Position numbers and translations under genes: made by a program
Shown: piece by piece, positions 31,845 to 42,213 of the stretch
Numbering within the stretch: the stretch's first letter is position 1
How the letters are laid out: each line of letters opens with the position of its first letter
Notes under the pieces: generated by a model
Databases searched by the model: none
Told to the model about the DNA's origin: nothing
What the model saw: only the letters and a program-made list of their open reading frames with translations
Source of the DNA: Rhynchopus euleeides
Taxonomy: Eukaryota > Euglenozoa > Diplonemea > Diplonemida > Diplonemidae
Direction: 5' to 3'
DNA length: 64,000 nt
NCBI GenBank assembly: GCA_963210315.1
Contig: OY723274.1
Coordinates: 1,116,001-1,180,000 of the forward strand

Positions 31845-33168
31845 CGTATGTTATCTGGTGGCGGGTGGAGTGGTGAAGGCACGAAGAGCAGACATGGGGC
31901 ATGGCACTCTGGCAACTCTGCCATGCTGGCTAGGAAGGGTGGGGGCACGGGCACGCCCTGTTGTCAGAACCCCATCAGTGCAGGTATTGCACGCAGCCTG
32001 TACAGACAGCTCGCGACCATCGGGGGAGTAAGACCGGGCCAGATAGTCAGTGGTGTAAACCCCGGGTTCGTTGTACACACGAGAGCAGCAGTGTCCGATT
32101 CATGAGAATCGTGTATTATCACGAGAAACTACGAACGTTCAACCTCGTCTTTCAGTTTATGACACGTGCAGTTTCCCTGGATCTTTTTGCAAACAGTTGT
32201 AATCGAACTTGAATATCGGGGCGGCAGCAGTGAACGGTCACCGGGAACGGAGCCGATGGGGTCGCTGAGGCCCGCTGATACTGACATGTGTTGGCTGTAC
32301 TGACATGTGCATGAGTTGCTGAAACATCAGCGGCTACCTGGGAAGGTGGCAATTACAGTGTGACTACAGATGACACGCAGAACACGACACAACACAACAC
32401 ACAGGCGAGAGGGAGATAGACCATGAACGGAGGGCCAGGATTATCTGAGACGGGCATGGACAGGGGAGGATTGCGGAGGGTGTAGATGGGTGTATTGGGG
32501 TGTAGAGGGGGAGACATGAGAATATCTCACCCAACTTGCTCCAAAGCAACAATGCATACAGTGGCCTTCACTCTGTTTCAAACTTTGTCATTATGACGCT
32601 GTTAGGGAGGGGGGTTTGGTCGTCCAGCACCTTCTTGCAATGCTAGGGAGGGGGGTGTCATTTCACTTTCTTTTGAGAGAAGGCAGGCGGGGTCAACTTT
32701 TTGGGATTCCGGGAATGCTCGGGGAAAGACGGCAGGTAGAGCCATTTGGGCCCCACGAAAGGTTCCTATCGTGAGTACGTTTTTTTTCTCTCTTTTTTTT
32801 TCTTTTTTGGTGACAGGTCCAGGGGTTTTTCTAGGATTCGGATTTTTTGAAACGGGGGGGGTCAGTCGTGTTTTTTGCCTCAAAAAATTTTAAGCGCGGG
32901 GAGAACCAGGGTTTCCGCGAATAGCCATCGGTGCCAAAAACGGTGGCTAAAAACCAGCTTGTCCGCAAACCCCCCCTAAACATTTTTTTTCGCGCGCCTT
33001 CGGCGCGCTCGATCAACGTGCCCACTACCGGGCACTCTGATGGTTCCACAGCCCCCAAGGCAAGTGAGCCTTCGACCGAAGGACGTGTCTCCCCGGTTTC
33101 GTCCCTTGAGTTCAGTGATCGCGCTCTCCGTATCCTCTTGCAAGGGCCTGGTCGCTAGACACAACACA
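31845..33168. other. Intergenic, no gene recognised
   Basis: Near 32607-32646 lies a shortened version of the dispersed repeat (GGTTTGGTCGTC joined directly to CAGCACCTTCTTGCAATG). A GC palindrome CGCGCGCCTTCGGCGCGC is at 32990-33008, about 160 bp before hairpin copy 4. Confidence 0.45.
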
Positions 33169-33224
33169 GGGGGTCCGGGGGGCGGAGCCCCCCAGCCGCC
33201 GGAGGCCACGGTAGTGAGCGTCTG
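33169..33224 (+). repeat. GC-hairpin dispersed repeat, copy 4
   Basis: Reads GGGGTCCGGGGGGCGGAGCC, then GCCGCCGGAGGCCACGGTAG and TGAGCGTCTGTTCCTG. One T-to-C change lies before the hairpin. Confidence 0.8.
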
Positions 33225-35722
33225 TTCCTGGAGGGCGTCCAGATTCGATGGGATTGGCTGCGTCCAGCTTACTGAGGCTACTGAGGGTCGTCCGGTCTCC
33301 ATCATCCGATGTGACTCCTATCGCGCAGCACAAGACAAGGTAATCTACAGGTCCATGCCACAGGTCGGGGCGAAGCTCCCCAGACCCCCTGGCCCCCCTC
33401 CAGAAAGTGTGACAAAAAAAATTCCACCGTTGGGGTAATACCGCCTTGGCGAATTCACAGCGTCTCCCAAAAACGAAGAACGACGCCCCAAAAATTCACA
33501 AAAATTCACAAAAACCGCGCTGCTATTTTTTGCGATTTTTTGTGAAATGGTTTCCAATTGTGCTATTTTTTGTGATTTTTTGTGAAATGGTTCGCGATTG
33601 TGCAACAGCCACTCATGCCTTGCGATGCTCAAGTGCCTGCTGGACCCCTATGTCCTTCAGGCCCCAAAGCAGGCAACGATATGGGAGCAACCTAATAGGG
33701 GAGGTGAAGAGGGCACGGGTCTTAGCCTGATGACACACTGCAACCTCAAGGTGACTGGCGACACCTCTCCCACAGTCTGCGGCGACTCTGCCGTGGCGAC
33801 AAGGCTTCCTGTCATGGGAGATCGCTGCGTGGATCAACGTGGCACTACCCGTGTGCTCGGCAGGTTGTTTCGGCACCTGTTTTCTCCGTGTCATGCTTTT
33901 CGTGAGCGTGTCAGGGATGTTGGCACACGCTGGGGAGGGTTCACATGATGACATAACATATATCAGAAGCACACACCCACGTGGCGCTGTCCTTGGCAGG
34001 ACTTTGAAAGTGCCGCCTTGATATCCTTGTTGGATAGAACCCTCATAGCACACCCTCAATCAGCTGACGCGATTGTGCGATTTTTTGTGAAATGGTTTGA
34101 GAGCGTGTGATTTTTTGCGAAGCCTGATATTTTTTGTGACGCTTTGCTATTTTTTGCGATTTTTTGTGAAATGGTTTGAGACCCGAAGGGGGTCGGGTAC
34201 CCCCTCTGTCCCCAGCACCAAGGGGGGTAGGGTAGGTCCCAGTCACCCCAGGGCAAGGATTTGCCTTGCAGTTCGCCACTGCTTGCCGTTTCGTGGATCT
34301 CCACGACCTGTGCCACGCACCTTCGTTAGAGCAGCGACCTCAGGGGTGGGAGATGGCGTGACCGTTGTGAGATCCAAGACGGACGCTGACACACACGGCC
34401 AATGTGCGTTGGTCCACTGCCGAGGAACCCTGAGGCAGCACTTCCTGCAGTGGCTCCAGGGTGGCACGGCCCCGGGCCGTGTTTCCCCAGCTGGCGCAGC
34501 AGATACAATGCGTACCTTCAGGAGGAGTTGGGCAGCACGTCCACCACCCTTTTTCCATAAACCCAAACCACTGCATCCGCCATTAGTGCCCAAGTGCCAG
34601 CACCGCCCAAAACGCAAGAAGGCGCAGAAAGTCGCAAAAAGTCACAAAAAGTCGCAGAAGTCGCAAAAATTCACAAAAATTCACAAATTTTGCACTGCGA
34701 AATTTTGCTATTTTTTGGAGGGTGTCCTAAATTTAGGAAATTTTTGAAAAATTTGGAAAATTTTGGGGGATTTTTTGAAAAAATGGCAAAAAAAAGGGTG
34801 TGGGGAGTTGGGTCCAGTTTAGCAAAATCCGTGTATTTGGACGCGGCCCCTCAGATAAGGAAGCCGCGTCTCAGGTGCAGGATGTGGGGTGTTGTCGATT
34901 TTTCAGGGTTCGACATTCTCGGGCTGGACGGAGAGAAACGGTGGGTGCAACTCTGATCAGAAAAAACTTCAACCGAAAAAACGGGGTGTAGCTCCCTGAC
35001 TGACGAGCAGCGGGAGGTGGCGAAGAGAAGCTCCTCATGCGTGGCGGCCTCCCTCGTTCGCGGCGGGTGAGGCATGCGGGGGTACGAGAGCGGCACCCGC
35101 CTGAGTTCTTTATGGAACCCACAAACCTGGGTGGCCTCACGGATGTGAGGTTGGAAATGCTCCGGGAGACAGCCGATGGCGCCTCAACGCCACAGGCTAT
35201 CGTTGCCGGCTTGGTGCCCATATGGTGCAAGATGAGCGGCGGAATCCGCGAACTTCGGGAACTATCAGGTAGTTTGAACGCTGAAGACTGCCCCGCCAGG
35301 CTGAATGGGAGTCACAACGCGATGAGGAACAAGGATCAGCAGCGCCCTTTGCGGCAAACACAGGGCAGCTCTCCCTGAGCAGCTGGGAATGAAACGGGAC
35401 GGAACTAACGAGCAGCAGCGAAAATGTTGCAGAGCACCAGTAACCACAACGAGTCCATGACACAAGTGGAACTGCAGACACGGGGCAGCCAAGAAACCGA
35501 CGCAGTCGCAGGAGACCACCTCCACTGTCAGAACGAGCAGAACTGAGAGACACTCAATGGGATGGAGCGGAATCACTGGAACGGGGACACACTGATGGCA
35601 CACAGGACAGACAGACAGAAGTCAGAGTGAAACGGTTGTACAAAGGGGTCGGCTTTACCGACGTCCTTAGTACAGAGTGAAACGACGACGCCGCCGAAGG
35701 CGGCCAATCCGCCGCCCGAAGG

Positions 35723-35814
35723 TTTGTTTGTGCGCACCTGTACGTGTATGGGTGTCCATACGTGCGCTGCCAACAGTCTTTTTTACCGTGACCTGAGCAG
35801 GTTATAGCAAAAAA
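35723..35814. repeat. 92 bp direct repeat, left copy
   Basis: Begins TTTGTTTGTGCGCACCTGTA and ends CAGGTTATAGCAAAAAA. Identical to 40328-40419. It contains the near-palindrome TGTATGGGTGTCCATACG. Confidence 0.85.
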
Positions 35815-36467
35815 GACCTGGTGTCTGCTTCGTGTGCACAAGCGGCCCACTATTGACCCCCCCCCCCCCGCCTCCCTTGCCGTTTGCTCTGGCCCGTTTC
35901 TCAGCCTTACTCACTGCGGCTTCGTATCTCGTCACTCTGTTATTACTCTCCCGGTAGGCTGATCAGCAGCATTATGACCGGTCCTGTCAGGGGAATCTGG
36001 GAGGGGGGACGGGGGAATACTCTGTTGCACCGGCTCCCTTCCATGGGAGGGTGCGCTGGGGCTGTAACGCCTGGCACGAGGTTCCAAATCGGGGTCTCCG
36101 AGGGGCGGAGGAGAGAGTCCTCAGCCGAACATCAGCTTTTATAAACGCAGCAGGAAAACAAAGGGCCGCGAATTTCGACACCTTCACCGTGTTGCGTTGC
36201 CCGGAGTACCAGGGCAAGCCCCCCGGAGACTCCACTGTGGTGCCAGGCCCATCAGGGGCATCGCATCGCATCGACCGGCACACCCTGTGGTGTGACGTGG
36301 CTGTCTTCTCAAGGAGCCGGCATCCTTGCAGCGTTTGGAGGAGCCCTTCAGGAGGCATCACTCAGGGACCAACAGCATCTCAACCGCTTGGCGGGAGACC
36401 CCCTCATGGGGCTGCACCCGTGCACCGACGACCCAACACGCTAAGCGGGAGAACCCCTCAGGGAGAC

Positions 36468-38220
36468 TCACCCCGACCCGATAGCACGCCGCTTCTCCAG
36501 TGGAAGAGCCCCATCAGGGGGCATCGTTCCGGACTTGCGTTTCCTCTGGTCCCCGCAGGCAGTCGGGGCACCCCCGGTCGGTGGCAGCGTCTGCACTTCG
36601 CTTGGGTCCGTAGGCACCGTGCTTCTCAGGGGCACGCGGCATCCCATCTCCCCCCGGGGGAACCGGGAGAACCGATCCGCAGGGTTCAACGACGTATGTA
36701 CATATCTCGCGGCGAAGGAGCATCCCGCATTGCTCAATGTGGAGACGATCTGCCCGATCACTTTCCCTGCCCAACCATCTAAGGAGTAGCCCGCGTTCAC
36801 TCCCTGAACGACAGCGGTGTTGTCGATGAAAAGCACAATGTGGCATGGCGTCTCCAGCCATCTGACACAGAAGCCGGCCAAGCGTGCTGCAGCGTGCAGC
36901 TCCTTGTGATATATGGGGAGGCCGGCCACATCAGGCGGGAACGGCCCGTAGAAACCATGATTGTCGACCACACAGCCCCACCCGGAGCTGCTGGCATCCG
37001 AAAAAACCGCGACCTGCCTGGTCAGAGGGGGTTGCCACATCTGCCACTCGTTCAGCTCAAGCGTTGCCAGCTCGGTCCTCATGACTTGCCTGCATTCGAT
37101 GGGGAGGAGCGCCGGAGCATCCCAGAAACCGCCGGTCATCTCGCCCGCCTCTGCTCGCCCGGCTCTCGCCGTGTCAGACATCCAACGAAGGATGGTTGTG
37201 AGGTGCGCCAGCCGGAGTTTGAGTACATGTGCCCTCCAGACCAGGCAGCCGCACAGCCGCCACCACAGCCGCATTGGGAGGTGACCCTCCATATCCAGTT
37301 CGCGGGCAGCATCACGCACCTTCTCGACCCACGCAGGGGCCAGTCTCCAGCATTTGTCCCGCAGGTCAAGCTCCATGCCGAGGAATTCCCCCCGACTGCG
37401 TATTGGGGTAGTGTCGCCGATGATCACCCGATACCGCCCGCACAGGGCCCGGAACGACTCCGCAGCTCGTTGTAACAGCGCCGCAGATGTGGAGGCGAAC
37501 AGCACGTTGTCTACCCATGTGATGTGGTCCACCCCACTCGCTGCAGCCCCCGCCAGTGTTACCGATGTTGCCTGTGCTAGTTGGGGACTGCCCGTGTAGC
37601 CCATGGCCAGGCGACGCATGCGCAAAACCTTGTTTCCCGCCCTGAAGGAGAAGAACCGTCGTGACTCAGCAGGGAGCTCCAGCTGGAAAAAAAATTGGCA
37701 AAGTCAAAGTCGCAGAAAAGGGTGTTGCGCATCATGGTGTCGATGATCTCGGCGTAGGACGGGAGGTGGCACGGAGGCAGGGACACAGACGCCAGACACA
37801 GGTTCAGCTGCTTGCAACTCAGGATAAAGCGCAGGAAACCCGCCCGCTTCTTTGCGACGGTGAATGCCCCCGAGTAGAGGGGCCTCGGTGAGGCTTTAGA
37901 ATCCTGTCGAGGCGCTGGTTCGGCGATGTGCCCGTTCAGAAGGTCCGGCACCAGAGGCGTGAGGAGTGCGTTCGTGGGGCCCCGCATCCTACCACTCTGT
38001 TCCGTTGCATGCTGCTTCAGAAAGTCTGGGGAGATACATCGGAAGTGTCGGGCTAGGTCGGGGAAATCAGCGAGGAGGGTCGAGGTATCGATGGGGTCCG
38101 AGGGCGCAGGGCTGATCTGGCCATCATAACAGGCTTTTGGAGCGCGCGTGCCGCTAGTCGAATCAAACCAGGCCGCCGCATAGTCGTACCCCCGGAGCAG
38201 CCGGGTCAGCGTGACAGCCA
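36468..38220 (-). pseudogene. Reverse transcriptase-RNase H of the YR retrotransposon, frameshifted
   Basis: RT begins in the frame overlapping the end of the recombinase (DGVAVTLTRLLRGYDYAAAW). Motif A is FCDFDFANFF. The frame then breaks in a run of eight T (37687-37694 on the plus strand as A). Adding one base restores the reading through motif B (RRLAMGYTGSPQLAQ) into the frame ending at 36468. Motif C reads HITWVDNVLF, with Asn in place of the second Asp of YxDD (codon at 37506-37508). RNase H follows with FSDASSSGWG, an ELHAAARLA helix and LFIDNTAV. The slip could be a sequencing error in a homopolymer, an inactivating deletion or programmed frameshifting. Confidence 0.75.
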
Positions 38221-39144
38221 CTCCGTCGCCCCCGCTGACACCACCGTTGAGCCCCACGTGGTTCGATCCGTGTACTGCCGGGTTGTCTCCACGTTGCGAT
38301 GGCGGCCCAGGGCCTGGGCTGCCTGCTCTCCTGCTATCTCTGCCGTGTGGGAGAGGGTGGCGTGTCGCACAAGGTGGGGCGTCACCCCGAGGTGGGTCTT
38401 CGTAAAGCTGAGGTATGTCCGGTACTCCAACTCGGGGAACACGTAGCCCTCGGGGGTTGTGCTTCCCACCCTGTTGAGGAGACTGCTCGCCACCTCCGCC
38501 GATCGGGGAAAGCTCAGTGTTTGTCCGAGGGACTTGCGATCTGTCTTGCCGCCCGCCAAGGTGATCACGATCCTCTCCCCCTGCACCCGCACATGCTTCG
38601 CCCGAAGCCGGACCAGGTCCACAAACCGTGCACCGATACTGACCTGAAGCAACAGGGCGTGATGATCGACTGTCTGGCCCGACCTCGCTGCACTGAGGAT
38701 GGTAGCCACCGGGGGTGTCGCTGCCCGCTTGGCCTCCAGCCGGTCGAACTCTTTGAACAGGGGGCTCAGGCCCTTCGTGTACGCCGACACCTGACCCACC
38801 CGTGCCATTCTGTAGAACGTAATTGCTTGATTTGCTGACGAGGCCTGGAAGTGGCCCTGTTGCATCTTCCATTCCACCCACATCAGATACGCCATGTCGT
38901 TGCCAATGGTGGGATCGTGGGCCTGAAGGGTGCTCCGAAAGGCATCCGCCCTCTTCAGCACCGAGAGGAAAGGCTGAGGGGAGGCGTATGCGCTGCGTAT
39001 CCTCTTCAACGTCAGGTCCTTCAGATCCTCGATCGCGTCCGGTTCGATCCCTTCTTTCTTTCGCGACTTGATACGGTCGAAGACCGGCCGCCACTGCTCG
39101 TACACAGGGGGAGGGGGGGGAGGGTTTGCCAGGGTTGGAGTCAT
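38206..39144 (-). CDS. Tyrosine recombinase of the YR retrotransposon
   Basis: An intact 312-residue protein from the ATG at 39144. An N-terminal SAM-like core-binding region (about 15-130) precedes the catalytic domain. The family pentad is visible: R173 in IGARFVDLVRLR, K200 or nearby, H257 and R260 in PHLVRHA, H282 in ALGRHRN, and the nucleophile Y291 in TTRQYTDR. It would join circular DNA intermediates to target DNA by strand exchange instead of integrase chemistry. Its stop overlaps the start of the RT frame by a few bases, which suggests coupled translation. This is the best-preserved frame of the element. Confidence 0.85.
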   Translation of the reverse strand: MTPTLANPPPPPPVYEQWRPVFDRIKSRKKEGIEPDAIEDLKDLTLKRIRSAYASPQPFLSVLKRADAFRSTLQAHDPTIGNDMAYLMWVEWKMQQGHFQASSANQAITFYRMARVGQVSAYTKGLSPLFKEFDRLEAKRAATPPVATILSAARSGQTVDHHALLLQVSIGARFVDLVRLRAKHVRVQGERIVITLAGGKTDRKSLGQTLSFPRSAEVASSLLNRVGSTTPEGYVFPELEYRTYLSFTKTHLGVTPHLVRHATLSHTAEIAGEQAAQALGRHRNVETTRQYTDRTTWGSTVVSAGATEWLSR

Positions 39145-39232
39145 GCACGGGGCGGGGGGATGGAGTTGGGGGGGTGGGGGGAGGGGTTGAGGGGAGGGGA
39201 GGGAGGGACAAGGAGGGAGGCACAGGCGGCTG

Positions 39233-40270
39233 TCACTTTCCCGCCTGCCGAGGGCCCCTGTTGTTGAACAGCTGGATGGGGCGCCTCTGCGGGTAGGGGT
39301 TGCTGCGGTGTTGATGGTGGGGCGGCGGGGGTGCAGGCTTCGCCTCCTTTGCCTCCTTTGCCTTCAGGTCGCTCGCTGCGACTGCCCGTGCGTCTCCTTC
39401 AATTCGAACCTGCCATTCCGCAGAGAACTTGGTCCAAGCCATGCGCTTGGCCTTGTCCTCGTAGTGTCTCCTCGCCCCCAAACCGAGCGAACCCAGTTTG
39501 ATGGCTTGGAGGGTCACTACATTTTTATGCAACAGCTCCATGGCCGTGCTGTCTGGGGCCGCCCCGTCCCGGCACATCCTGAATCCCAAATCCAGGTTGT
39601 CGAATGCCGTAAGGCCTTCCCGCACATGGAAAGCGTTGGGGTCGCCATTCTGCAGGCCCGACTCGTTGAACGACACCGCACACTTGGAGCGCAGCATCAT
39701 CCGGCCGGCCTCGCTCTGCACCGCAGACGTCCACGTGACAACCCGCTGGATGTCAATGGCACCCACATCACGGCTAGCCCTGTCCCGGCGCAGCTCAGCC
39801 TCCAGGTTGGTCACCTTCCTCACCATGAGGAGGATCACTTCCTTCAGCCTCTGCGAGTCCATGTCATCCAGGAACTCCAGGTTTCCCCATCCCTCAGTAT
39901 TGTGGCCGGCACCATCAGGGTGCACAGTCACTGGTGGGAGGAGCCCCGCCTCCGGGCGGGGCTCGCTCTTGGACCCCTCATGGATTCAAGAGCAGACGGG
40001 GCACACACGCCTCCCGTCCTCCCTGGCCACCTGGAACGCCCGCAGCGTTCCTTCCGGGAGGAGCTGTTCCATACAGCTGGTGTACTCCCCGAGGCCACAC
40101 ACCGCACAGTTCCCTGCAACCGGCCCATCATGGGCGGTGGTGCATTCGGGGAACGCGCACCCTTCCTTAGGTGCCACCGGCTCGTACCCGTTCACCAATT
40201 GGAGAGGCATCAGGTTGTCTACATCGATGTCGCGCACTCTGAAGCGCTCGGCAGTCCTTGGGGCAGCCAT
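39233..40270 (-). pseudogene. Gag-like region of the YR retrotransposon with in-frame TGA
   Basis: From the ATG at 40270 a 94-residue segment (MAAPRTAERFRV ...) with several Cys/His ends ... GRRVCPVCS at a TGA (39986-39988). The same frame then stays open for 250 more residues to 39233, through a helical region (LKEVILLMVRKVTNLEAEL) and a basic, Pro/His-rich tail (HHQHRSNPYPQRRPIQLF) that suits nucleic acid binding. No ATG follows closely after the TGA; the first is at about 39862. Either the stop is a disabling mutation, or the first part is a separate small protein, or the TGA is read through. Gag identity is inferred from position and composition. Confidence 0.55.
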
Positions 40271-40327
40271 GGTGTGAGTGCGGGTGTGTGTGTGTGAGGG
40301 GGAAAATGTGTTGCACAAGCGGATCTT

Positions 40328-40419
40328 TTTGTTTGTGCGCACCTGTACGTGTATGGGTGTCCATACGTGCGCTGCCAACAGTCTTTTTTACCGTGACCTG
40401 AGCAGGTTATAGCAAAAAA
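40328..40419. repeat. 92 bp direct repeat, right copy
   Basis: Identical to 35723-35814. It sits about 60 bp upstream of the gag-like ATG, so in minus-strand sense it is the 5' repeat and probably holds the promoter. Confidence 0.85.
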
Positions 40420-40785
40420 ATTTTGGGGTGTTTTTGGGAGAAAAACCGGGCAACCTGGGCCCTTTGGGACCACACAGGCCAGGAAAGGCCAAAATTTTCG
40501 ATTTTTTTCGGAAATTTTTCGGTTTTTCAGAGTGTGGCAGTCCGCAGATACAGATTTTCGGGTCGGGAAAAATTTTTTTTTTCGACCCAAAAAAATCGGA
40601 TTTTTTCGGGGAGGGTCTCCGGTGGCCCCCCCTGGATTTCCTGTTTTTTCCCGATTTTTCCTGATTTTCGGATTTTGCTCGAAATTTGCCCTTGTGTCAA
40701 CCAGTGGCAAAACTTTCGGAAAATCGGGAAAAATCAGGAAAATCCGGAGTACCGGACACCCTCCTGGTGCCCCTGACGACCCCAT

Positions 40786-41744
40786 ATTGCGTAGTTTGTG
40801 CGTAGTGAAAAGGGGGGGGGGGGTCTCATTTTTTGATTTACTCAGCCATTCTCTGTCTCTATGCCGGGACCCCAAACTCAAGGAGTTCTTGCTGTTCCGG
40901 GGTCAGTGAGGGTGCAGGCGCTTCAGGTGCTGCAGGTGCTGCAGGTTCTTCAGGTGCTGCAGCGCTGGCAGCCTTCGGTGCGGGTTTCGACGCAGTCTTT
41001 GCAGGTCTCTTTGGGGGTGCCCTTTGGCGCGGTGCCTGCTTCAGCTCGTCGGGTGGAAGCATCAACGCATCATTAAGCGGTGCCTGCTTCAGCTCCTCCG
41101 GGTGGAAGCGTCAACGCATCATTAAGGAAGAAGGAAGCACAGTTGCTACGCTTTTTTGCAGCTGCAGGAAACGACACCATACCCAACAACAATCCCCAGA
41201 CCGTCGAGGGAGAGTGGGCGCCTGGATCCCGTGACACAGATCTCTAGTGCCGTTGTGATCCCCTCGGATAACGTCTCCTGGACGTTGTCAGCGGAGGTTG
41301 CCTGTGTGGCGGTGACCTCCGTATACCCCGCGGGATCCAGTGCCAGTAGCGCCTTCTTCAGCTTTTCGTCGACCCCTCGGCCGACGCTCTCCTTGATGTC
41401 AAGGGCCACCTTCAGGGTGGCACCTCGCATCGCCCTGAAGGCTGTGATCGTATCATCATTCACAATCTCGAGGGTGTTCTACGCGGCTCCTGGAACTCAC
41501 TTCCTTCTCAGGTGTTTCTGGGCATGGGGCAACCTTGCCCAGGTGTTTCTGGAGTCCCGCCCCACATGTCGTGCGTTCTTTCGTACGGTGTATAGTGAGT
41601 TCTGGCAATAATTTTTTGCTCGGTCAGCGCAGTGCCTCCAGTCCTGTCTCAGTAGCCACACAGAAAGGGGGACCAAAAAAAACTGGGGGGGGACCAAAAA
41701 GCGAGACCCCCCCCCCAGATTGCGTAGTTTGTGCGTAGTGAAAA
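40786..41744. repeat. Insert flanked by 26 bp direct repeats and short G-rich inverted ends
   Basis: ATTGCGTAGTTTGTGCGTAG plus TGAAAA occurs at 40786-40811 and 41719-41744. Just inside lie inverted GGGGGGGGGGTCTC (40814-40827) and its complement (41703-41716). The interior has a 48 bp tandem duplication (about 41028-41124) and minus-strand frames rich in Ala/Pro/Lys (40859-41065) and helical in character (41146-41463). These could be remnants of a retroelement gag. No family is recognised. Confidence 0.5.
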
Positions 41745-41835
41745 AGGGGTAAATCAGGGGCACCAAGCCTCCTTTGTGAAATTTTGTGAAATGGTTTGAG
41801 ATGGTGTGAATTCGACCAGGCGGTATTACCCCAAC

Positions 41836-41905
41836 CGTGGCTATTTAGCTATGGCTGGATTTTCGAAAAATCTTAAAATTTGGCCCAAATAGCTAAATAG
41901 CCACG
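41836..41905. repeat. 70 bp hairpin with perfect 17 bp arms
   Basis: CGTGGCTATTTAGCTAT (41836-41852) and its exact complement (41889-41905) enclose 36 bp. It overlaps the right end of the composite region at 33424-41844. Confidence 0.75.
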
Positions 41906-42158
41906 TCGCGGAAACCCTTGGGAGAACGCTCGGGCGCTTCGCCGCCAACGCTGCCAACGTGACCCCAGCGGTCGTACCCGGCTGTTGCGACATGTGACGA
42001 CACCTCCTTGCGTTGTCACCTCCCCATTCCCTGGAGTCATGTACCGAATGGGTTCCTCTCCCGCTCGCGCCATCCTCAGGTGCCCCAGGCACACCCCCTG
42101 GTATGCCACAGCCGTATAAGCGCAAGGACTTGGTTACTAGACGGGCACACGCTAGATA

Positions 42159-42213
42159 GGGGGTCTGGGGGGCGGAGCCCCCCAGCCGCCGGAGGCCACG
42201 GTAGTGAACGTCT
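42159..42213 (+). repeat. GC-hairpin dispersed repeat, copy 5
   Basis: Preceded by AAGGACTTG and ACGGGCACACGCTAGATAG, as in copy 3. About 90 bp further on, a G-run with GTCATTGACCCCCGACCCCC matches a similar string 230 bp after copy 3 (GTCTTTGACCCCCCCCCGAC), so the full repeat is probably longer than the core. Confidence 0.8.

Larger units (their letters stand above)
35723..40419 (-). mobile_element. Tyrosine-recombinase (DIRS/PAT/Ngaro-type) retrotransposon
   Basis: Identical 92 bp direct repeats (35723-35814 and 40328-40419) bracket, in minus-strand order, a gag-like region, a tyrosine recombinase, and a reverse transcriptase with RNase H. A recombinase in place of an integrase, plus direct rather than inverted repeats, places it with YR retroelements. 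The order recombinase before RT differs from DIRS-1. Three lesions or recoding sites are visible: an in-frame TGA in gag, a one-base slip in an eight-T tract of RT, and WVDN in place of the YxDD box. It looks recently active but probably damaged. Confidence 0.8.
33424..41844. mobile_element. Composite region between ~36 bp inverted ends
   Basis: The left edge reads CCACCGTTGGGGTAATACCG then CCTTGGCGAATTCACA; the right edge, inverted, reads CCACGGTTGGGGTAATACCG then CCTGGTCGAATTCACA. Behind both edges lie TTTTGTGAAATGG repeats (several copies at 33530-33600 and 34080-34175, one near 41785). The region would be 8.4 kb, about half of it the nested tyrosine-recombinase retrotransposon. No target duplication is evident and no transposase is seen, so it may instead be two related short elements in opposite orientation. 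The rest (34.2-35.7 kb) shows CACAAAAAGTCGCA repeats and no gene. Confidence 0.45.

Noticed and set aside
37577..39223. Long minus-strand frame across the recombinase region
   Set aside because: Only its last part, after the recombinase stop, has RT motifs. The upstream part is a shadow of the recombinase gene in another frame.
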